From positions 496,001-560,000 of the forward strand of contig NZ_VNWN01000002.1 in the NCBI RefSeq assembly GCF_012720115.1: DNA of 64,000 nucleotides, in the 5' to 3' direction. A program made the position numbers and the translations under genes. This stretch comes from Sneathiella chinensis. Its GTDB lineage: Bacteria; Pseudomonadota; Alphaproteobacteria; Sneathiellales; Sneathiellaceae. The first letter of the stretch is position 1. The number at the start of each line of letters is the position of its first letter. Below, piece by piece: positions 56,956 to 64,000 of this stretch. Under the pieces are notes generated by a model that worked only from the letters and a program-made list of their open reading frames with translations, made no database searches and was not told the origin of the DNA.

Positions 56956-57426
56956 TCAGGCCACCCGTTCGCGAAATCCCTGAAACCCGAGAATGGTGGC
57001 CGTCAGGCCGTGGGTGGCACGATAGGCATTGGTCACATCGCGATAGATATTCTCGGGCGCCATCGGTTCTGCATCGCCTGTATGCAGATTGTTGGGGTTT
57101 TCCTGTTGGGCAAGCTGCTGGGTCAGGAACGCGGCGGAGCTTTGGCCGAAATCCAGTGCCGTGAAGCCGCTGGGGCGGGCCGCCCGGTCTGAAGAGCGGG
57201 GAGAGGCAGCAGATGCCGTTTCCCGCGGGTTTGTGTCATTGTCGCGGGCAAAGGCGATCCGTTTGCGATCGTTATTGACGCCGGTTTGAATGTCAGAGGC
57301 TTGCGTCCGCCGCTCGTCAGGGCGGAACGGCTGTGCTTCGGGAAGGGGGGCAGCAAGGGGCGACCGGTGAATTTCCGGCGGAATCATCGCTTTCGCGGGA
57401 TATGCTGCGGATCTGACCATGTCCAT
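56956..57426 (-). CDS. Hypothetical protein, Pro/Ala-rich
   Basis: 156 residues. The first 100 residues are low in order (Pro, Ala, Asp, Ser), and the last 60 form a helix-rich end with NAYRATHGLTATILGFQGF. No domain recognised. The gene abuts msrA at its 3' end and lies between msrA and phaR. Confidence 0.6.
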   Translation of the reverse strand: MDMVRSAAYPAKAMIPPEIHRSPLAAPLPEAQPFRPDERRTQASDIQTGVNNDRKRIAFARDNDTNPRETASAASPRSSDRAARPSGFTALDFGQSSAAFLTQQLAQQENPNNLHTGDAEPMAPENIYRDVTNAYRATHGLTATILGFQGFRERVA

Positions 57427-57447
57427 CTATACGAACAACCCTTGCGA

Positions 57448-57463
57448 CCGGCCGGGCGGCCGG
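57448..57463. repeat. GC-rich inverted repeat CCGGCC-GGGC-GGCCGG
   Basis: A perfect 6-bp inverted repeat with a 4-base loop in the 230-base gap between the hypothetical gene and phaR. A second one, GGGCACC/GGTGCCC, lies near 57589-57619. Neither has an obvious T-run, so the role as terminator for phaR is uncertain. Confidence 0.5.
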
Positions 57464-57656
57464 ACTGGAAACGTGATTGGTTAATTCTAAACTGTGGCTC
57501 GCAGAATGAACTGGTCCGTGACGTTCTGTCACAGACCCTATTCTGGGAAACAAAAATTAACAAAATCTTACCGGCTTCCGGATGGAAGGGGCACCAGATT
57601 GATTTAATGGATCGGTGCCCGATTGCAAGAGGAAGACAAATGCCGCGCGGGCGGGA

Positions 57657-58265
57657 TTATTTCTTGTCCCCCAGTTCGTCCAGACGCTTCTGCATCAGGG
57701 CCATCTGTTCCCGCATTTCCTTCATCATTTCGGTGGTGGCGTCGCTGGCCGGGGCGGCCGGTTTTTGCGGCTCCGGTTCCGGTTCGGCGGAGGGGGCCTC
57801 AAAGGCGGACGGGGAAAACAGTTTCATGGCCTGACTGAACATGGCCATGTTCTGGCGTCCCATTTCCTCAAACTGCCGATAGAGAGGGTTGTCCCGCAGA
57901 TTTTCCGGCAGGGCCTGACGCATTTTTTCCTGATTGCTGGCAAAGGACCGCATGGACATGTCCAGATAATCCGGCACGACAGATTGCAGGCTGTCGCCAT
58001 AAAAGCGGATCAGCTGCCGCAGGAAATTGATGGGCAGCAGGTTTTGCCCTTTTGCCTCTTCTTCAAAGATGATCTGTGTCAGGACGGACCGGGTGATGTC
58101 GTCGTTGGATTTCGCGTCATAGACAACGAAATCAATGCCGTCCTTTACCATCTGGCTCAGGTGATCCAGGGTGACATAGGAAGAGGTCGCCGTATTGTAC
58201 AACCGCCGATTGGCGTATTTCTTGATGACAATGGCGTCCTTGTTTTCAGAACTTTTCTCTACCAA
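57657..58265 (-). CDS. phaR: Polyhydroxyalkanoate synthesis regulator PhaR
   Basis: 202 residues from a TTG at 58265, which sits nine bases behind AGGAGAGG; the upstream ATG-initiated frame is much longer and unlikely. The DNA-binding domain starts with IVIKKYANRRLYNTATSSYVTL, of which KKYANRRLYN is diagnostic, and the C-terminal half is helical and ends in a Met/Lys coiled tail. PhaR represses PHB genes and binds PHB granules. Divergent from the phaC-side small gene. Confidence 0.93.
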   Translation of the reverse strand: MVEKSSENKDAIVIKKYANRRLYNTATSSYVTLDHLSQMVKDGIDFVVYDAKSNDDITRSVLTQIIFEEEAKGQNLLPINFLRQLIRFYGDSLQSVVPDYLDMSMRSFASNQEKMRQALPENLRDNPLYRQFEEMGRQNMAMFSQAMKLFSPSAFEAPSAEPEPEPQKPAAPASDATTEMMKEMREQMALMQKRLDELGDKK

Positions 58266-58289
58266 ACTCTTACAACCTCTCCTGTTTAG

Positions 58290-58319
58290 TGCGCCGCACA
58301 GTTCGTATTGTGCAATGCC
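58290..58319. promoter_or_regulatory. Candidate PhaR/PhbF-type operator
   Basis: TGC-GCC-GCA at 58290-58298 and TGC-AAT-GCC at 58311-58319 lie 21 bases apart between the divergent phaR and the phaC-side gene. PhbF/PhaR repressors are described to bind TGC-rich sites of the TGC-N3-GCA kind. Weak evidence, pattern only. Confidence 0.35.
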
Positions 58320-58400
58320 GTTAAGAATTTGGCAATCATAATCCTTATTTGCGGAAAGGGTGTGCTGGTCCTGCAGCCAGAGCCGGTCTATACTGGACCC

Positions 58401-58595
58401 ATGTCCGAGAAACCGAAAATTGCCGATGTGGCCGCAACCTATTTCCATCTTTGGCAGCAACAGGTTACCCTGATGGCGCAAACGGATGAGGCCGGGTTGC
58501 AGGCGCTCATTGAACAGGGGCGCCAGATCGGGGAACATTTGTCCCTAGAGGCCGCGGCACGGTGTGCAGAAAGCGAAGCGGACGCCGATGACTAG
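58401..58595 (+). CDS. Small acidic protein coupled to phaC
   Basis: 64 residues from ATG 58401. A short helix-rich protein (ATYFHLWQQQVTLMAQ, EAGLQALIEQGRQIGEHL) with two Asp/Glu-rich ends. Its stop overlaps the phaC start by eight bases, so translation is coupled. No family recognised. A phasin-like or PhaE-like helper of the synthase is imaginable but unproven. Confidence 0.6.
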   Translation: MSEKPKIADVAATYFHLWQQQVTLMAQTDEAGLQALIEQGRQIGEHLSLEAAARCAESEADADD

Positions 58596-59823
58596 CGGGG
58601 AGGCATCCGTTCGGCAACGAACCGGCCCCCGGCCCTTGGGGCTGCATCTGGGGTTGGCGCAGGCGACCCTCGCCAGTTCGCTGGCGGCGTTGGTTCCGGT
58701 TCGCGAAGGGCATTTCCCGTGGATGGCGGACCTGGCGGAAGACGCGGATCGATTGCGGCAGGACATGGCCGGGTTCGCGGTGGAGGACCTGCTGACGGAA
58801 ATCGGCCAGCACGGGCATCAGCAAATTGGGGGTATGCTGCGGGGCATACAGAAATATCATGCCCACCCCTATCGCCGGACAGAGCGCGACGTGCCCGTCC
58901 TGTGGTCTGAGGGGGGCAGCCGCCTGCTGGACTACGGCACCGAAGATCAGCCGGACACCGGCCCCGTTGCCCTGATCATTCCGTCCCTGATCAACCGATC
59001 CTATATTCTGGACCTGTTTCCGGGGCGCAGTTTTGTGGATGCGCTGGCGGCGCAGGGCATCCGTCCGCTGCTGATGGATTGGGGCGAGGTTACCGACGTG
59101 GAGCGGGACTACGGATTGGACGAGTATGTCCTGAACAAGCTGGAGCCCGCAGCCGAAGCGGTTTTTGAGGCCTGCCCGTCAGCGCCGGTTCATCTTGTGG
59201 GCTATTGCATGGGCGGTACGCTGGCCATGGCGCTGGCGACCCGGATGCAAGCCCGGTTTGCCTCATTTGTGGCACTGGCGGCACCGTGGAATTTCCATGA
59301 AGGCTTGTCGCAGGCCGGACGCCTTTTCCTGGGGGAGAGGCAGGTCTGGGAGCGGGTGCTGGGCGCCTTTGGGGAATTGCCTGTCGATATGTTGCAGGCC
59401 TTTTTCGCCAGCCTTGATCCCTCGGTGGTGTTGCAGAAATTTTCCCTGTTCGACCGCATGGACCCTGACAGCCTGCGGGCACAGGAATTCGTCGCCCTTG
59501 AAGACTGGCTGAATGATGGTGTCCCGCTGGCCGCAAAAGTGGCCGAGCAGTGCTTTCGCGAATGGTATGGCAGTAATCTGCCCTATGGCGGGGCGTGGCG
59601 GATTGGCGGAAAAATCGTCTCTCCCGAAATATTAGAAATTCCTTCTATGATTGCGGTGCCAAAATCGGATAAGATTGTTCCGCCGGGGTCCGCGTTGGGG
59701 CTGGCCGGACAGATACCGGGCGCCCGGATCATCTACCCGCCGTCCGGCCATATCGGCATGGTGGCCAGCCGTCACGCACAAGACGGCCTGTGGCGTGACG
59801 TCATCCGCTGGGTGACGCAGTAA
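58588..59823 (+). CDS. phaC: PHA synthase-like alpha/beta hydrolase
   Basis: 411 residues from ATG 58588. The lipase-like box GYCMGG has the nucleophile Cys207 instead of Ser, and the other triad members are Asp361 (KSDKIVPP) and His388 (SGHIGM). The PIYVxPxxNRxYIL-like segment is here [15 protein letters not shown]. It is shorter than class I PhaC (about 560-600 residues) and longer than class III. Polymerase activity is inferred. Confidence 0.85.
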   Translation: MTSGEASVRQRTGPRPLGLHLGLAQATLASSLAALVPVREGHFPWMADLAEDADRLRQDMAGFAVEDLLTEIGQHGHQQIGGMLRGIQKYHAHPYRRTERDVPVLWSEGGSRLLDYGTEDQPDTGPVALIIPSLINRSYILDLFPGRSFVDALAAQGIRPLLMDWGEVTDVERDYGLDEYVLNKLEPAAEAVFEACPSAPVHLVGYCMGGTLAMALATRMQARFASFVALAAPWNFHEGLSQAGRLFLGERQVWERVLGAFGELPVDMLQAFFASLDPSVVLQKFSLFDRMDPDSLRAQEFVALEDWLNDGVPLAAKVAEQCFREWYGSNLPYGGAWRIGGKIVSPEILEIPSMIAVPKSDKIVPPGSALGLAGQIPGARIIYPPSGHIGMVASRHAQDGLWRDVIRWVTQ

Positions 59824-59889
59824 CGGCGTTCAAGTCGCTTTTTTGCCGCAACTGCTAAAAATATGTTGCGATGCGATAAATATAAGGTT

Positions 59890-59916
59890 ATTTCGTAAAT
59901 ATAGTCCATTTCGTAA
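59890..59916. repeat. Direct repeat ATTTCGTAA, 18-base period
   Basis: The nine-base repeat occurs at 59890-59898 and 59908-59916 in the AT-rich leader of phaA. An 18-base spacing is just under two helical turns, so it could be a regulator site. Confidence 0.6.
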
Positions 59917-59934
59917 GAAAAATTTCTCAATTTG

Positions 59935-59959
59935 TGATAATTTTGAACTTAAATTATCA
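59935..59959. promoter_or_regulatory. Dyad TGATAATTT-N7-AAATTATCA upstream of phaA
   Basis: A perfect 9-bp inverted repeat with a seven-base spacer ending 11 bases before the GAGGAGG ribosome site of phaA. It may be an operator or an RNA hairpin controlling initiation. Confidence 0.6.
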
Positions 59960-59983
59960 TGCAAGCAGCAGAGGAGGCAGCTC

Positions 59984-61156
59984 ATGGATGTGGTGATTGC
60001 AGGTGCGGTAAGAACGCCTGTTGGTTCTTTCAATGGTTCTCTTTCATCCCTTCCCGCCCATAAACTGGGCGAGGTTGTCATCAAGGAGGCCCTGAACCGC
60101 GCCCGGACAGACCCGTCCGAGGTGTCCGAGGTGATCATGGGGCAAATCCTTGCTGCTGGTGCTGGACAGAATCCGGCCCGTCAGGCGTCCATCAATGCAG
60201 GCCTTCCCGCAGAGGTTCCTGCATGGGGGATCAATCAGCTTTGCGGGTCGGGCCTTCGGGCCGTTGCCCTTGGATATCAGGCCGTCCTGAACGGCGACAG
60301 TTCCATTGTCGTTGCGGGCGGGCAGGAAAGCATGAGTCAGGCACCCCACTGCGCCCATCTTCGCGATGGCCAGAAGATGGGGGGGCTGGAACTTGTCGAT
60401 ACCATGCTGACAGATGGCCTGATCGATGCCTTCCACGGTTATCACATGGGCAAAACCGCCGAGAATGTCGCGGCCAAATGGCAGATTACCCGTGAAGAAC
60501 AGGACGCCTTTGCCGCCGCTTCCCAGAAAAAGGCCGCCGCCGCACAGGAAAGCGGCCGGTTCCGCGACGAGATTATCCCGGTCACCATCACGACCCGCAA
60601 GGGCGAGACGGTTGTCGATCAGGATGAGTATATCCGCGGCGATACGACGGCGGAAAAACTGTCCGGGCTGCGCACCGCCTTCCAGAAAGAGGATGGCACG
60701 GTGACCGCCGGGAATGCGTCCGGTATCAATGACGGGGCGGCTGCCGTGGTCCTGATGTCCTCTGCCGAGGCCGAAAAACGGGGCGTGACCCCGCTGGCCC
60801 GCATTGTCTCATGGGCACAGAGCGGCGTCGATCCGGCCATTATGGGTTCTGGTCCCATTCCGGCCAGCCGCGCTGCCCTTGAAAAGGCCGGTTGGACGGT
60901 TGGTGATCTGGACCTGATCGAGGCCAATGAGGCCTTTGCCGCGCAGGCCTGTGCGGTGAACAAGGATCTTGGTTGGGATGTGGCCAAGGTGAATGTCAAT
61001 GGCGGGGCCATTGCAATCGGGCACCCCATTGGTGCTTCCGGGGCGCGGGTTCTTGTAACCCTGCTGCATGAAATGCAGAAACGCGACGTCAGTAAAGGGC
61101 TGGCAACGCTGTGCATCGGGGGTGGCATGGGCATTGCGTTGTGTGTTGAACGATAG
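59984..61156 (+). CDS. phaA: Acetyl-CoA C-acetyltransferase (beta-ketothiolase)
   Basis: 390 residues from ATG 59984 behind GAGGAGG. The acylated Cys87 lies in [12 protein letters not shown], the general-base His in [17 protein letters not shown], and the second Cys in [10 protein letters not shown]. It condenses two acetyl-CoA to acetoacetyl-CoA for PHB. phaB follows 46 bases downstream. Confidence 0.97.
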   Translation: MDVVIAGAVRTPVGSFNGSLSSLPAHKLGEVVIKEALNRARTDPSEVSEVIMGQILAAGAGQNPARQASINAGLPAEVPAWGINQLCGSGLRAVALGYQAVLNGDSSIVVAGGQESMSQAPHCAHLRDGQKMGGLELVDTMLTDGLIDAFHGYHMGKTAENVAAKWQITREEQDAFAAASQKKAAAAQESGRFRDEIIPVTITTRKGETVVDQDEYIRGDTTAEKLSGLRTAFQKEDGTVTAGNASGINDGAAAVVLMSSAEAEKRGVTPLARIVSWAQSGVDPAIMGSGPIPASRAALEKAGWTVGDLDLIEANEAFAAQACAVNKDLGWDVAKVNVNGGAIAIGHPIGASGARVLVTLLHEMQKRDVSKGLATLCIGGGMGIALCVER

Positions 61157-61202
61157 AAAAAAATAACAATAAAAACAAACACTAGGATGGGAAAATAGGG
61201 AT

Positions 61203-61925
61203 ATGAGCAGAGTAGCAATCGTTACCGGGGGGACACGTGGAATTGGCGAGGCTATTTCCATCATGCTGAAGGAAAAAGGGTATCAGGTTGCAGCCAACTA
61301 TGGTGGCAACGATGAACGGGCGCAGGAATTTTCCAAGCGCACGGGGATACCCGTCTATAAATGGGATGTGTCTGATTACAAGGCGTGCGAGGAAGGGGTC
61401 GCCAAGGTGAAGGAAGACCTTGGGCCGGTCGAGATCCTTGTCAACAATGCGGGCATTACCCGGGATGGAACCCTGCATCGCATGGATCAGGAAAGCTGGC
61501 AGAAGGTGATTGATACGGACCTTGGGTCCTGTTTCAACATGTGCCGCGCCGTCATTGAGGATATGCGCGCTGCCAAGTTTGGCCGGGTTGTGAATATCGG
61601 GTCCATCAATGGTCAGGCAGGCCAGTATGGACAGGTGAATTATGCCGCTGCAAAATCCGGTATTCATGGCTTTACCAAGGCCATGGCGCAGGAAGGCGCC
61701 GCGCAAGGCATTACCGTAAACGCCATTGCCCCCGGATATATCGATACGGACATGGTGGCCGCCGTGCCGCCGCAGGTTCTGGAAAAGATCGTTGCGAAAA
61801 TCCCGGTGGGCCGTCTTGGCAAGGCGTCGGAAATTGCCCGCGGGGTCTGTTTCCTGGTGGCGGATGACGGCGGGTTCATTACCGGCTCCACCCTGTCCAT
61901 CAATGGCGGTCAGCACATGTATTGA
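61203..61925 (+). CDS. phaB: Acetoacetyl-CoA reductase
   Basis: 240-residue short-chain dehydrogenase. TGGTRGIGEAIS binds the cofactor, NNAGITRDGTLHRM is the PhaB-like central motif, and the catalytic Tyr-Lys pair is in VNYAAAKSGIHG. It uses NADPH to make 3-hydroxybutyryl-CoA, the PHB monomer. It ends before the terminator at 62009-62055. Confidence 0.96.
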   Translation: MSRVAIVTGGTRGIGEAISIMLKEKGYQVAANYGGNDERAQEFSKRTGIPVYKWDVSDYKACEEGVAKVKEDLGPVEILVNNAGITRDGTLHRMDQESWQKVIDTDLGSCFNMCRAVIEDMRAAKFGRVVNIGSINGQAGQYGQVNYAAAKSGIHGFTKAMAQEGAAQGITVNAIAPGYIDTDMVAAVPPQVLEKIVAKIPVGRLGKASEIARGVCFLVADDGGFITGSTLSINGGQHMY

Positions 61926-62008
61926 CCGGTTTCGTCCGGGGGCGGTAGCCCTTATGGCCTGCCCTCGGACCCCGGATTTTCTGTCGGAACGATCCCGTAC
62001 CGGCACAG

Positions 62009-62055
62009 AAAGGCACGCGTTTCCCTCCCCCGATCGCGTGCCTTTTTTATTTTCC
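62009..62055 (+). terminator. Rho-independent terminator of phaAB
   Basis: AAAGGCACGCG (62009-62019) pairs with CGCGTGCCTTT (62035-62045), an 11-bp stem with a 15-base loop, followed by a TTTTTTATTTT tract. The best terminator in the window. Confidence 0.92.
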
Positions 62056-62186
62056 CCTTTCCTGATTCATTCTTTCCTGTTTCATCCTTTTCTTTATCAT
62101 CTTTGAAGTTTCGGTTTTGCTGTTATTCTGGGCGCCGGTACCCGGTCTCTGTTCCCTGTCTGTCGTTTATCTGGATTAACAGCGTG

Positions 62187-63101
62187 ATGTTTGGTTCTGC
62201 TTCTGCTTCCCGAATTTCCCGGCCGCTTGCCACCGGCGCCGGCCTGTCGGCCATTCTGCTTTGGGCGTTGCTGGCCCTGTTTACGGTTTACACCGGACAG
62301 ATCCCCCCGTTTCAACTCACCGCCATGACCTTTTTTGTCGCCTTCTGTCTGGCCTTGGCCAAGTGGCTGGTCAAGGGGGACAATATTGGTGCCCTTTTCC
62401 GGTTGCCGGGGCGGTTGTGGATGCTGGGGGTCGGCGGGTTGTTCGGCTACCATTTCTTTTATTTCATGGCGCTGAAGAATGCCCCGGCGGCGGAGGCCGG
62501 ACTGATCGCCTATCTCTGGCCGTTGTTGATTGTCCTGTTTTCAACCCTTCTTCCCAATGAACGCCTGCGGTCCTTTCATGTGTTGGGCGCCTTGCTCAGC
62601 CTGATCGGGGCCGGGGTGCTGGTGACCAAGGGGCAGGGGGTGGCCTTCGACAGCCGTTACGGCCTGGGCTATGGCGCGGCGCTGGTCTGTGCGTTTATCT
62701 GGTCCGGCTATTCGGTCCTCAGTCGTCGCTTTTCCCATGTTTCAACGGATGTGATCGGTATTTTCTGCGGTGTGACCTCGGTGCTGGCGCTGATCTGTCA
62801 TCTGGCGTTTGAACAGACCCTGTGGCCGTCCGGACTTGTGGAATGGCTGGCGGTACTCGGGCTTGGAATTGGCCCGGTCGGGGCCGCCTTTTTCCTGTGG
62901 GATGTGGGGGTCAAGCATGGGGATATTCAGGGGCTGGGCGTCTTGTCCTACCTGTCGCCGCTGCTGTCCACCCTGTTGCTGGTTGGCATGGGGGCCGCCG
63001 TTTTTTCGTGGTCCTTGGTGGCGGGGTGCCTGTTGATCACCCTTGGGGCGGCGGTCGGCTCCCTGAATATCTTCAGGGAGCTTGTCGGTAAACGGTCCTG
63101 A
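62187..63101 (+). CDS. EamA family transporter
   Basis: 304 residues from ATG 62187 (GTG 62184 also possible). Ten membrane helices in two halves; LIAYLWPLLIVLFSTLLPNERL and the ACLLITLG region mark the EamA fold. This is a second, distant copy to the RarD-like protein in the window. Substrate unknown. The 130 bases between terminator and start hold no clear promoter. Confidence 0.9.
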   Translation: MFGSASASRISRPLATGAGLSAILLWALLALFTVYTGQIPPFQLTAMTFFVAFCLALAKWLVKGDNIGALFRLPGRLWMLGVGGLFGYHFFYFMALKNAPAAEAGLIAYLWPLLIVLFSTLLPNERLRSFHVLGALLSLIGAGVLVTKGQGVAFDSRYGLGYGAALVCAFIWSGYSVLSRRFSHVSTDVIGIFCGVTSVLALICHLAFEQTLWPSGLVEWLAVLGLGIGPVGAAFFLWDVGVKHGDIQGLGVLSYLSPLLSTLLLVGMGAAVFSWSLVAGCLLITLGAAVGSLNIFRELVGKRS

Positions 63102-63114
63102 TCAGGGGATCAGA

Positions 63115-63534
63115 TTACCACTCGCCCGTATTGGGCATGCTGGCCCACGGTTCCTGCGGTGGCAGGGCATCGCCTTTTTGCAGCAGTTCGACAGAAATAT
63201 TGTCCGGGGAGCGGACAAACGCCATGCGGCCGTCGCGGGGCGGGCGGTTGATGGTGACGCCCTGATCCATCATGTGCTGGCACAGGGCATAGATATCCTC
63301 AACCTCATAGGCGAGGTGACCGAAGTTGCGCCCGCCGGAATATTCCTCCGGGTCCCAGTTATAGGTCAGTTCCACCTGCGCTTCTTCCTGTCCTTCCGGT
63401 GCCAGAAAAATCAGGCTGAACCGTCCGGCCTCGACATCCTTGCGCTTGATTTCCTTCAGGCCCAGCTTATTACAATAAAAATCAAGGCTGGCCTCCAGAT
63501 CGGATACGCGCACCATGGTATGAAGATATTTCAT
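63115..63534 (-). CDS. VOC family protein, lactoylglutathione lyase-like
   Basis: 139 residues from the ATG at 63534. The start KYLHTMVRVSDLEASLDFY and FGHLAYEVEDIYAL with the metal-binding His and Glu identify a glyoxalase I-type fold. It should convert the methylglyoxal-glutathione adduct to lactoylglutathione, the substrate of the gloB product encoded just upstream on the same strand. Confidence 0.92.
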   Translation of the reverse strand: MKYLHTMVRVSDLEASLDFYCNKLGLKEIKRKDVEAGRFSLIFLAPEGQEEAQVELTYNWDPEEYSGGRNFGHLAYEVEDIYALCQHMMDQGVTINRPPRDGRMAFVRSPDNISVELLQKGDALPPQEPWASMPNTGEW

Positions 63535-63584
63535 GACAAAGTCCTTTTGTTTAAATGAAGGATGCTTCCGGCTGGAAAACATCT

Positions 63585-63608
63585 GTCAGGGACGATGCTG
63601 CCCCTGAC
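63585..63608 (-). repeat. Inverted repeat between gloB and the VOC gene
   Basis: GTCAGGG (63585-63591) pairs with CCCTGAC (63602-63608) around a ten-base loop in the 148-base gap. No U-tract; probably an RNA hairpin in the intercistronic message. Confidence 0.45.
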
Positions 63609-63682
63609 GATTGAAATTCGGTCCATACTAGACCGGCGGCCCCCTTTGCCGTCAACCGCTTCCGGTGGTTTTGGGCAGGGGG

Positions 63683-64000
63683 TTAGAAACTGTCCTTTCG
63701 GGCGCGGGTTTCGGCAAAGATGTCGATCAGGTCCGCCCCGCCCATGCCAAGGGTTTCCTGAAGATCGGGGCTGTCCGGCCGCAGGAACGGGTTGGTGTTC
63801 TTTTCCTCTCCAAGGGTGGAGGGAACGGTTGGCTGTCCCTTGGCCCGGAGGGCCAGAATATCCTCGAAGCGTTGCTGCAGGGCCGCGTTTTGCGGTTCCA
63901 CAGACAGGGCAAAGCGGGCATTTGCCTCGGTATATTCGTGGGCGCAATAGACTTTCGTGCGATCGGGAAGGGTCAGGAACTTGCTCAGGCTGTGCCACAT
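63683..64000 (-). CDS. gloB: Hydroxyacylglutathione hydrolase, C-terminal part (partial)
   Basis: 105 residues visible; the N-terminal metallo-beta-lactamase half lies beyond the right edge. The KVYCAHEYTEANARFALSVEP segment, including the metal-ligand His, and the C-terminal TNPFLR motif of the glyoxalase II domain are clear. It hydrolyses lactoylglutathione. The apparent start at 64000 is internal. Confidence 0.93.
   Translation of the reverse strand: MWHSLSKFLTLPDRTKVYCAHEYTEANARFALSVEPQNAALQQRFEDILALRAKGQPTVPSTLGEEKNTNPFLRPDSPDLQETLGMGGADLIDIFAETRARKDSF

Noticed and set aside
58308-58400. N-terminal extension of the small phaC-coupled ORF
   Set aside because: The ATG at 58401 gives a compact protein; the extension overlaps the likely promoter and operator region.
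1-64000. tRNA, rRNA, CRISPR, insertion sequences, prophage
   Set aside because: No tRNA-like cloverleaf, no regularly spaced repeats, no transposase or integrase motif, and no terminal inverted repeats were seen by eye.

Overview
The window looks like an ordinary, gene-dense stretch of an alphaproteobacterial chromosome. The evidence is the grpE-hrcA | rph-rdgB-hemW block followed by an LpoA-like lipoprotein, yraN and gshB; the hisB-DUF2628-hisH-hisA-hisF-hisE-HIT cluster; argH, a small LptM-like lipoprotein and lysA, followed by a TIGR02302 gene; PhaR-regulated PHB genes; and a heat-shock promoter of the alphaproteobacterial type in front of dnaK. Coding sequence is moderately GC-rich. Order-level placement (Rhodospirillales/Sneathiellales/Kordiimonadales-like) is a guess. 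No rRNA, tRNA, insertion sequence, prophage or CRISPR array was seen, and no gene-free stretch exceeds about 300 bases.

Layout. 1-7697 (+): one tightly overlapping operon with the end of a glycosyltransferase, a polysaccharide-deacetylase-like protein, a small membrane protein and a complete peptide-type ABC importer (double ATPase, binding protein, two permeases). 7703-9976 (-): a membrane class III cyclase and a methyltransferase. 10095-13683: an enoyl-CoA hydratase (+), then hslV, hslU and a receiver-like protein that lacks phosphorylation residues (-). 13865-18653 (+): a small unknown gene, then histidine biosynthesis interleaved with DUF2628 and GNAT genes. 18710-21492 (-): a membrane/ferredoxin/cyclase fusion and an adenosine kinase. 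21594-24316 (+): amidase, CysZ/EI24-like membrane protein, lipoprotein. 24313-29549: nth, dapB, dnaJ and dnaK (-), with a DUF2244 gene (+).

29823-31667 (+): a RarD-type transporter and a DUF1848 protein with a C-terminal CX3CX2C motif. 31745-33459 (-): grpE and hrcA. 33593-41546: rph, rdgB, hemW (+), an LpoA-like lipoprotein (-), then yraN, a BON lipoprotein, gshB and a ComM/YifB ATPase (+). 41554-45705: TPR protein (-), His-rich secreted protein, SDR, TetR, small membrane protein (+), TlpA-like redoxin (-). 45744-52195 (+): argH, LptM-like lipoprotein, lysA, TIGR02302, TrpD2-like protein. 52185-56331 (-): mocR, orphan YejA-like binding protein and yaaA, with msrA divergent. 56956-61925: PHB metabolism (phaR, phaC, phaA, phaB). 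61926-64000: a second EamA transporter and the two glyoxalase enzymes.

Functional threads are protein quality control (hslVU, dnaKJ, grpE, hrcA), histidine, lysine and arginine synthesis, PHB storage, glutathione and methylglyoxal handling (gshB, gloA-like, gloB), oxidative-damage repair (yaaA, msrA, nth, rdgB) and cyclic-nucleotide signalling by two membrane cyclases. I do not see a clear new multi-gene system. The most interesting items are the heme/ferredoxin-like cyclase fusion, the phosphorylation-dead receiver, the C-terminal radical-SAM-like motif of the DUF1848 protein, the mocR-binding protein-yaaA unit with its TACCA repeats, the dyad and repeats before phaA, and a 40-bp tandem duplication of a gene end plus terminator.
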